The position numbers and the translations under genes were made by a program. Below are positions 57,040 through 64,000 of a DNA stretch of 64,000 nt, one piece after another. The stretch comes from Stenurella melanura (taxonomy: Eukaryota > Arthropoda > Insecta > Coleoptera > Cerambycidae), in assembly GCA_963583905.1 (NCBI GenBank), contig OY757309.1, positions 223,550,904-223,614,903 of the forward strand. The letters are read 5' to 3'. The notes beneath the pieces were generated by a model. The model was not told the origin of the DNA. It did no database searches and was given only the letters and a program-made list of their open reading frames with translations. Positions within the stretch are counted from its first letter, which is position 1, and each line of letters opens with the position of its first letter.

Positions 57040-57420
57040 TCCACGAATTATTACTGGCTATTATGTACTACGTTGCATTCTTACAAAGCGCTATTTCTTT
57101 GCTTAGAAGCTACTTCAATGAAAGCACTAGGCGCATTATGTTAAATAGTGTGAACTCTGGCATTCCTCCGGTTGTGTGTGGTGTTCCACAGGGGTTTATT
57201 CAGAGACTCTTGTTATTCATCTTATACATCTTCGAGTTTTACAAACGCATATCGTTCTATACTACACATTTCTATGCCAACAACATGCTTGTTAAAATGT
57301 TAATCAGGATCTTCAAAATTTACTACAACAAATTTTGCTTAAATATTAACTACAATTCAGGCCAAAATATTGAGTGAATTAATTTGTGCATGGACGAAGG
57401 CGAAAAAGATATTTTTAGCA
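57040..57420 (+). pseudogene. LINE reverse transcriptase palm fragment
   Basis: Reading begins before the ATG at 57,063: IHELLLAIMYYVAFLQSAIS, then LLRSYFNESTRRIMLNSVNS and GIPPVVCGVPQGFIQRLLLF. The end is FYTTHFYANNMLVKML. GVPQG and the position of FYADD identify the RT palm of a jockey/CR1-type LINE. FYADD has become FYANN, so both catalytic aspartates are lost, as in the fragment at the window start. No endonuclease or 3' end is seen. Confidence 0.78.
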
Positions 57421-58035
57421 CTTTTAGGTTAAGTTTTCTCGAAATCCTGACGTGATGGCGTAAGACGGACTAAGGCGTCGTGTTCAGCACATCAAGAACC
57501 TTCGGAGTACGATAATGGAATCCGATTGCTCGGACATTTTTTTTTTGTAAATCTTATTTGTTTATTTTAAAGCAAGTCAATAGTGTAGATTATATTTTCT
57601 TAATTTTGGATTGAATTAATGTTATTAACAAAAATTGGGTCATTATTACTTTTCATATTGTCCATATTTAACGAGGTAGGTATTTAATCGTTTTTAAAAA
57701 TGATGCCATTAAAAAAATGAAGAATTATTAACATTTTATTTTGCTCAAAACGTTCATAGAATAAAATCATTTCTATCAACAGAACAAATTTAATTTCTGT
57801 CTTAACGTAACGGTTGCAGAATCCACACGTAGTAACATTTAATTTATTTTCGGCATGTTCCACCAATTAGATTTTTATCAAACTTGGTGCGTTGATGACG
57901 TATGGACGAATATGCAGCAATTTCTTCACAATGGTCATTCAATAAGAACCAGAAATTGGTTTTATATGCGTTGTAACAACATTTGTATCGAAGCTTAGTC
58001 TTCGGAAAATACACTGAAATAAATTCTAGAGTGAA
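57421..58035. other. No recognisable feature
   Basis: A short less AT-rich patch at about 57,440-57,540 ends in a T-run and could be a decayed SINE. No box motifs were found. A 60-codon minus-strand frame at 57,684-57,866 has no known motif. Confidence 0.4.
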
Positions 58036-58535
58036 ACATATTCTTTATAGCATTTTGCAAACAGCGGAAAAAGACCTATCTATGAGAACTAAAAGAAAAA
58101 CTATATATAAAAATATGAATGAAATATTTGTATTCTTTCGATAACCTGACTTCTGGTTATGTTAGTTAAAGTTAGCTAAAATCCTAAAATAAATTTGTCC
58201 AATTTCTTATTTGACATTTTCATTATAACACTAGCATCCAACATGGTCCCGTGCGGCTATGCAGATTAAACTAGTATCTGCATGACCCCTTACGGTATGA
58301 AGATTCAGTTAAAATGAGAATAAAGGCCTGAAATTAATTTATAATGAGAATGTCAAATAAGAAATTGGACACATTTATTTTAGGATTTTAACTTACTAGC
58401 ATAACCAGAAGTCAGGTTATCGAAAGAATGCAAAGATTTCATTCATATTTTGATATATAGTTTTTCTTTTAGTTCTCATAGATAGTTCTTTCGCTATTTG
58501 GAAAATCCTATAAAGAATATGTTTGATTACTATAA
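58036..58535. mobile_element. Foldback MITE of about 500 bp
   Basis: Left arm (about 58,036-58,235) and right arm (about 58,345-58,535) are inverted copies. Shared blocks are CTATGAGAACTAAAAG, ATTCTTTCGATAACCTGACT, AATTTCTTATTTGACATT and ATATTCTTTATAG. The loop is about 110 bp with a less AT-rich stretch. One related arm occurs alone at 1,297-1,440. Confidence 0.78.
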
Positions 58536-59059
58536 GCAAACAGATAATAAATAATCTACCTTTAAATTCTAGAGCGTACCCAAACACTAAAATTTAATTT
58601 TATTTCCCTACTTTTACTAATTTAATAACGATATCGATTTGAAATAAAGTCGTCTTCTGACGTTTTCTTTCCTTATCTCCATGACATATCAAGTAAATTT
58701 CTATATGTATCTATCATAACCGAGCATAACCGTGACTATATTATGGGGGTAGAGAGGGGGGGGTGGCGACCATCTAAGAGAACTTGACTGTTAGAGTATT
58801 GTTAGACAAGATGAAGGAGTTTCAAGTGGTATTAAGGGTTGGACTATATAGCTTATTTACCCCTCATAGTAGACCGAAAATTACCATCAGTCTTATTGAA
58901 AAAAAATTAAGTTTGGATTTTTGCGTTTAGTTGTAATTGCCCACCTGCTCGTAATGCATCGTAATCACAACAAGTAATATTGTATGGTATGATAAATTGG
59001 TTGGTATTAATAATAAATGTTATTTATTATAGTTATTTCTTAAAAGTAAGGAAACACAA
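58536..59059. other. No gene; short G-run
   Basis: AT-rich apart from GGGGGGGGTGGCG at about 58,758-58,770. No element recognised. Confidence 0.5.
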
Positions 59060-59335
59060 GTGCAACTCTGTGGCTCGGCGCTAACACGTTAGGCTTGAGA
59101 CCACGGTGTCCCGGGTTCGAATCCTGGCTAGGGTATGGATGAACGGCTAGTCGTTGTTACCTATTCTGACTTCGAGTCTCAGCTGTGGCAGATGGCAATG
59201 TCGCAGGGAACGGTCGTTGTGAAGATGTCTGTGTGTACGTCTGTCCTGGTTGAGTGGAAGAGTAGCTATAGCTAAATTCCGTCAGGACATTAATGTAAAT
59301 AAGACAATTAAAATAAGAAAAATAAAAAAAATATC
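59060..59335 (+). mobile_element. tRNA-derived SINE, second copy
   Basis: The A-box-like GTGGCTCGGCGC (about 59,070-59,081) and a perfect B box GGTTCGAATCC (59,114-59,124) lie in the head. The second unit has TTCGAGTCTCAGCTGTGG (59,171-59,188). The body has TGTCCTGGTTGAGTGGAAG and TCAGGACATTAATG, and ends in an A-rich tail with AATAAAAAAAATA. Compared with the 49-kb copy it lacks about 75 bp between the units. It directly abuts the pogo-type remnant. Confidence 0.8.
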
Positions 59336-60590
59336 CAAACCAGTGCATTCCTTATGAGCCCACCGTCCACACCCGGTGCATCGGAACCATAATTCACCAA
59401 TAGGATTTTTAACATTTGTTTCTTGCTCTTTTGCACCATAGCTGTTTTAACTGATATAGGTGCTTTTCCTTTCAGACATGACTACGTTTTTTCCAATTTC
59501 ATTTTTTGGTGTTTCTTTGATTTTCTTTTTGTAACTTTACTGACTTTGAAAACGACAGGAATGAGTGAGAGATTCTCAATTGATACCCTGGATGTTCTTG
59601 GTTGGGAATTTTATAATAAGCTGTTTGAACATAATGCTTGCGGCTTAGGTGATGGCATCGGCATCAATTCGTCATCATCATTTTGATCATTGACATTATT
59701 ATTTTGATCACTGAAATCATCATTTTTATCGTCGTCATTATTTCGATCATAATGATCATTTTGCATTATGTTGTTTGCACCGTACTTAGGTCGCTGAGGT
59801 CCCAATAATTGATCAGCAGGAAGAAAATTTTCATCACCAAAAATTTGAGGATTAATGGGATATATTCTCGTGGCACTGAATGCGTTAAGAGTCTTATTAA
59901 TTACTGCCACGAATGAATACGCTCTGTTGAAAATCGATGCCAAATCATCATAATGAGTGCTTTTCGTGAAGTGATCGTTTTCATAAATAAGTCACACTGA
60001 TGCCTGTATGCCTTCTTCAGTGGCCCAAAGAATGAGACATCTAGTGGTTTTATTCTATGGGATGAATGGGGAGGAATAGACAACATAATGAGTGCTTTTC
60101 GTGAAGTGATCGTTTTCATAAATAAGTCACACTGATGCCTGTATGCCTTCTTCAGTGGCCCAAAGAATGAGACATCTAGTGGTTTTATTCTATGGGATGA
60201 ATGGGGAGGAATAGACAACATAATGATTCTCATTTCTCTGCAAAAAGCAAGTATTTCCAGAGAAACGTGACTTCCATGATTGTCAAGAACGAACAATATA
60301 GGGTCCTCGATAGATGCCTTCACCTGACGATCGAAATGTTTAAGCCAAACCAAAAAAAGGTCTTCATTGCTCCTACCAGTATTTAAGACATGATAAATGG
60401 CATCTGGTGGGCCATCTCTTTGAAGTTGCAGTGACATTCTCTTACGTGGATAAATAGACATTGGAGTAATGTCGTAGGATTTTGGCATTGTGAAGCCCAT
60501 AATAAATGAAAAGACAAGTTCAATTGTTTTTACATTATATGAAACCATAAGAGTAATCAAGACCATAGGTCATCATTTCCCGCCGAATTT
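59336..60590 (-). pseudogene. pogo/Tigger transposase with internal duplication
   Basis: The minus strand encodes most of a DDE_1 (pogo/Tigger) transposase, which moves its element at TA sites. From 60,566 it reads TPMSIYPRKRMSLQLQRDGP, SNEDLFLVWLKHFDRQV and DPILFVLDNHGSHVSLE, with the second catalytic Asp in LDNH. IPPHSSHRIKPLDVSFFGPL has the third, in PLDV. The segment of 45 residues around it occurs twice in frame. A frameshift near 59,945 leads to ASIFNRAYSFVAVINKTLNA and an Asp/Asn-rich stretch. Then come further frameshifts and a zinc-finger-like WFRCTGCGRWAHKEC end. The N-terminal DNA-binding domain is missing. Confidence 0.85.
59949..60218. repeat. Tandem duplication, 2 x 135 bp
   Basis: Positions 59,949-60,083 and 60,084-60,218 appear identical, starting CATAATGAGTGCTTTTCGTG and CATAATGAGTGC respectively. 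The unit is 45 codons long, so the transposase frame is kept. Confidence 0.92.
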
Positions 60591-61176
60591 GATCGCAATT
60601 GCCCGATCGGTCAAAAATATTTAATTTTTAGGTTAGAAAGTTGAAAAAAAACATTCGCAAATTTTTATATAAAGTTCTTGAATGTGATTGTATGTACCTT
60701 AGTTATACACAGGCGACAAAAGCAAAACTTTTTCATTTACTTTTTAATCACTTAATCTAGTACTTGATAAAATTACATTTACTCACCTCGAAATACACTA
60801 CTGGATCTGTGCGTAATATAATGACGAAATTCTTTGCGCTGGCTATTGAAATTAGATTCTACTGTTGAATATTAGATGGCATGGCAGGTATCACTGTATA
60901 ATAATTTGTTTCATAGAAGGTTTTTTTTTATGGTCGTATTTACCCGCTGATCGCTATTCTCCCCTTCTACCCGACATAGAGAACATTATAGGTTCTAGTC
61001 TAGGAAATGGCGTGCAATTCGACGACGAAAAATTACCGCCTGCTAGTCGGTGATCCAAGAAAGCATGTAACTACGAAAAATGTTTGTCTTTGGAAATTTT
61101 TGGTATAATGGGAGAATATGCAGGGTGGGATAATTTTGTTTTTAATTTCCTTTACCGCACACTGATCACAGGTTTC
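60591..61176. other. Mostly unassigned
   Basis: AT-rich. A plus-strand frame at 60,905-61,050 reads LWSYLPADRYSPLLPDIENI, which looks codon-like but is not recognised. A minus-strand frame at 61,033-61,224 runs into the inverted repeat. Confidence 0.35.
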
Positions 61177-61386
61177 GTCTGCCAGTGTAATTGGGGTATG
61201 TGGAGTGCATATACTAACTACCAATGCTGACAGTTATCGGTAAAAATTCGTTTAAAAAAAGTGGTTTAAAGAAAAACGAGAATATGGAAGGGAGGCAACA
61301 TTTATTTGAAAACGAATTTTTACCGATGTCTGTCCACATAGGTAGTTAGTATGTGTACTCCACATACCCCAATTACACTGGCAGAC
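61177..61386. repeat. Inverted repeat with 77-bp arms
   Basis: Arms 61,177-61,253 and 61,310-61,386 pair without gaps, with GTCTGCCAGTGTAATTGGGG outermost and CGGTAAAAATTCGTTT innermost. About ten mismatches are visible. The loop is 56 bp. Homology continues at protein level beyond the arms. Confidence 0.88.
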
Positions 61387-61802
61387 GATACTTCCACTGT
61401 GCGGCAGAGGGAATTAAAAAAGAAAATCTTCCCCTCCATATTGCCAAAAAGGACCCCGCAGTTTTTATAGCAAAAAATGGGTTTCAGTCGATTGTTCTGC
61501 AACTTGAGGAAAATGTTCTTCTTTCCTCTGGGCCCCTGATTAAAATTCTCTTTGATCACCAATCCGACCTAGTTCTATTTTTTGCTCTAGAGGCGATTGA
61601 AATTGTGAACATCTCTGAAGGTCTGCTTAAATAAAAATTCTGAAAATATTCAGGCTCATTTTTTTGAGAAAAATAAGCGTCTTTTGTCTCTTGGTGTATT
61701 TTTTTCAAAGTGCTTCCTTCTCAAGGAAAAGAATAACAAACAAAAAATACTGTTTCTTTTGTAATTTTTTTTACGGCAAAAGGAAGCACTTTGAAGAAAA
61801 AG
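61387..61802. repeat. Unknown frame and a small inverted repeat
   Basis: A plus-strand frame (61,353-61,634) has no recognised domain and overlaps a minus-strand one. TTTTTTCAAAGTGCTTCCTT (about 61,699-61,718) pairs with AAGGAAGCACTTTGAAGAAA (about 61,780-61,799). Confidence 0.5.
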
Positions 61803-63429
61803 TTAGCCTCCTCCTACCCCAATGGAATCATCTCAATCTGATGTCGTTACAATACATAATAATTGTCCTGACTTTCAAGAGAATATCTCAATTCTATGTT
61901 ATCAATCCCATTAATAATGGAGCGGAAGTGGCGGAGTTTGAAAAATATTAGAAAGAAATCTGAGGCCTTGGTTTCTAGCATATACACCAAATCCCAAATT
62001 TCTGTACTCTTACCAGCTTGATTTAGTTATTTTCCCCTATATACTCCTATTTAACCCCCAAGCTTCAATGGAATCATCTCAAAATATAATCTAGTTCCAG
62101 ATGTGGTTATAATATATACGTCTACCATATTTCAAGTTAATATCTCTATTTTATTTTATCAACCCCTTTAATAATGGAGTAAGGGTGGTGGGTGGTTGAA
62201 AAATATTATTAAAAAATCTGAGACCTTGACTTCTAGGACATACATCGAATATCAAGTTTCTGTACTCTTACCAGCTCGTTTTACTTTTTTCCATATTTAC
62301 CTTTATTTACCCCCCCCCCCCCACTCCTTTAACGCAATCATGTCAAAATATAATTTAGTTTCAGATATCGTTATAATACATACCACCGTGTACCAAATTT
62401 CAAGTGAATATCTCAATTTTATTTTATCAACTTCTTCAATAATGGAGTAGGGGTACTGAGGAGTTGAAAAATATATAAAAATCTGAGGCCTTGGTTTATA
62501 GCACCGAATTTCAAGTTTCTGTACTGTTACCAGCTTGCTCTACTTATTTTCCCCTATTTAACCTCCAACCCTTCAACGGAATCATCTCAAAATATAATCT
62601 AGTTCCATATGTCGTTATGGTACATACGTGCACCAAATTTCAAGTGAATATCTCAATTTTATTTTATCAGCTCCTTTAATAATGGTATAGGGGTAGTGGG
62701 GGGGTTGAAAAATACTACAAATAATTTGATATCTTGGCTTCTAGTACATACACCGAATTTCAAGTTTCTGTCCTCTTACCAGCTTGCTTTACTTATTGTG
62801 CCCTATTTACTCCTATTTAACCCCCAATCCTTCAACGGAATCATCCCAAAATATTATCTAGTTCCAGATGTCGTTATAATACATACGTGTACCAAATTTC
62901 AAGTGAATATCTCAATTTTATTATATCATGAAAAATATTATTAAAAAATCTGAAGCCTTGGCTTCTAGTACATACACCAAATTTCAATTTTCTGTACTCT
63001 TACCAGCTTGCTTTACTTATTTTTCCCTATTTACCCCTATTTAACCCCCAACCCTTCATCAGAATAATCCCAAAATATAATCTAGTTCCTGATGTCATTA
63101 TTACATATACGTGTAACCGATTTCAAGTGAATATCTCAATTTTATTGTATCAATTGTATTGTTAATAATGAATTGGGGTGGGGGGGAAGAGGGATGAAAA
63201 ATATTGTAAAAAATTTTGAAGCCTTGACTTGTAGTAGATACATCAAATTTCAAGTTTCTGTACACTTACTAGCTTGCTTTACATATTTCCCCCTATTTAC
63301 CCCCCAACCCTTCACCGGATATCTTCAAAAAACAATCCAGTTCCAGATCTCGTTATAATATACACGTGTACAAAATTTCAAGTCAATATCTTAAACCGTT
63401 CCGGAGAAAACGTGCGGACAAAATAAGTT

Positions 63430-63476
<47 letters not shown>

Positions 63477-63625
63477 TGACAGACAGACAGACAGAAAATT
63501 TCTGTTAGCTCAAATTTAAAATCTCGACATTTCATGACATTCTAAACCTATTTCAAAAAACAAAAATTTTTTAATTTTTTTACGATTACTATACTTCCAA
63601 TTCACTACGTGGATCTAGAAGTAAA
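61803..63625 (-). mobile_element. Family A GTCY/minisatellite element, copy 4
   Basis: Read on the minus strand: hairpin head ACTTC...CCACGTAGTGAATTGGAAGT (about 63,588-63,620), one 100-bp unit, and (GTCT)n at 63,431-63,494. About six minisatellite units follow to 61,930, then part of the tail block at 61,808. Units contain CAACCCTTCAACGGAATCAT, TCTAGTTCCAGATGTCGTTA and TACGTGTACCAAATTTCAAG. Plus-strand frames that recur here are shadows of the repeat unit, not genes. Confidence 0.68.
63431..63494. repeat. (GACA)n microsatellite
   Basis: About 15 GACA units with a single TGACA interruption. Confidence 0.95.
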
Positions 63626-64000
63626 AGTACTCACCCTAATTAGAATATTCACATATATAAAGTAAGAAGCAATTCAGCAAGATTTCTACAAAATTATTTA
63701 CCATTTAACATTTGTATTTCCTGATATCGCTTTAACCAAATATAGTGATTTTTATCAAATAGGCCCTAGAGGTTCCTGATGTCAATTTCATGATTTATCT
63801 GTAGGTGGTAGGCATTTGAATCGCTCTTGCAACTTCTTTACATGTACAATTTATATGAGTTCAACCTGTGTCCCCTGACACAACGTGGATTTTAAAATAA
63901 ACTTTGATTGAATATATTTATTGAATTCAACAAAAGTATAAACAACAGCTCAAACAAATGGGCATAAAATTAGGAGTAAACTGTGTTGGATTACTTTGAA
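63626..64000. other. No recognisable feature
   Basis: AT-rich sequence to the window edge. Nothing coding or repeated is seen. Confidence 0.5.

Noticed and set aside
57440..57550. A third SINE, from a less AT-rich stretch ending in a T-run
   Set aside because: No A or B box, and no similarity to the two SINEs in the window.
63431..63494. Regular spaced repeats that might suggest a CRISPR array
   Set aside because: The (GACA)n runs and 100- or 250-bp units are eukaryotic microsatellites and minisatellites without spacer structure.

Overview
The window looks like intergenic or heterochromatic DNA from an arthropod, most likely an insect. It is strongly AT-rich and has no convincing host gene. 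It is built from nested eukaryotic transposable elements: jockey/CR1-, R1/LOA- and RTE-type LINEs, Copia, Tc1/mariner, PIF/Harbinger, hAT, pogo, tRNA-derived SINEs, and elements carrying a (GTCY)n microsatellite. There are no bacterial-style operons. The order of insect cannot be decided from the sequence. All identifications rest on reading motifs and repeats by eye; no database was searched.

Layout. 1-2.4 kb holds two decayed LINE fragments. 2.4-7.8 kb is one copy of an unnamed element, called B here, broken by a GTCY element, a Harbinger element with TTA target duplications, and a Copia element with LTRs, primer-binding site and AAAAT target duplication. 9.9-11.0 kb is a hAT-like element. 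12.4-13.6 kb is a 1.2-kb palindrome. 14.7-19.5 kb is element C (copy 1), split by a 5'-truncated RTE-like LINE. 20.9-22.5 kb has a Cys-rich tail and a Harbinger remnant with Myb-like and transposase parts. 23.7-31.7 kb is a pair of head-to-head GTCY/minisatellite elements (family A), one of them holding a 3.2-kb palindromic B element. 32.9-37.5 kb is a second GTCY/minisatellite family (D) carrying a gap-free 245-bp-arm foldback and an apparently intact Tc1/mariner-type transposon.

38.5-40.8 kb holds a deleted mariner-like element and a TTAA-flanked palindromic MITE. 41.0-43.6 kb is an A fragment with the intact-length C copy 2 inside it. 44.8-45.7 kb has LINE fragments. 47.2-49.7 kb is D copy 2, a SINE and a 123-codon ORF. 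50.9-52.0 kb has two LINE RNase H remnants on opposite strands. 52.5-53.6 kb is a GC-rich block, possibly an LTR. 54.6-56.0 kb is another Harbinger remnant with two palindromes. 57 kb is a LINE RT fragment. 59-60.6 kb is a SINE next to a pogo/Tigger transposase with an in-frame 135-bp duplication. 61.8-63.6 kb is another A array.

The only gene that still looks able to make a full product is the 357-codon mariner-type transposase at 35.5-36.6 kb. The most likely undescribed material is element B (palindromic arms carrying an exon-like ORF), element C (two copies, 2-bp target duplications, exon-like coding traces) and the shared hairpin-head/(GTCY)n/minisatellite design of families A, D and the 3-kb element. 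Nesting gives a relative order of insertion: B is younger than its A host, C younger than its A host, the RTE LINE younger than C, and the mariner and foldback younger than D.
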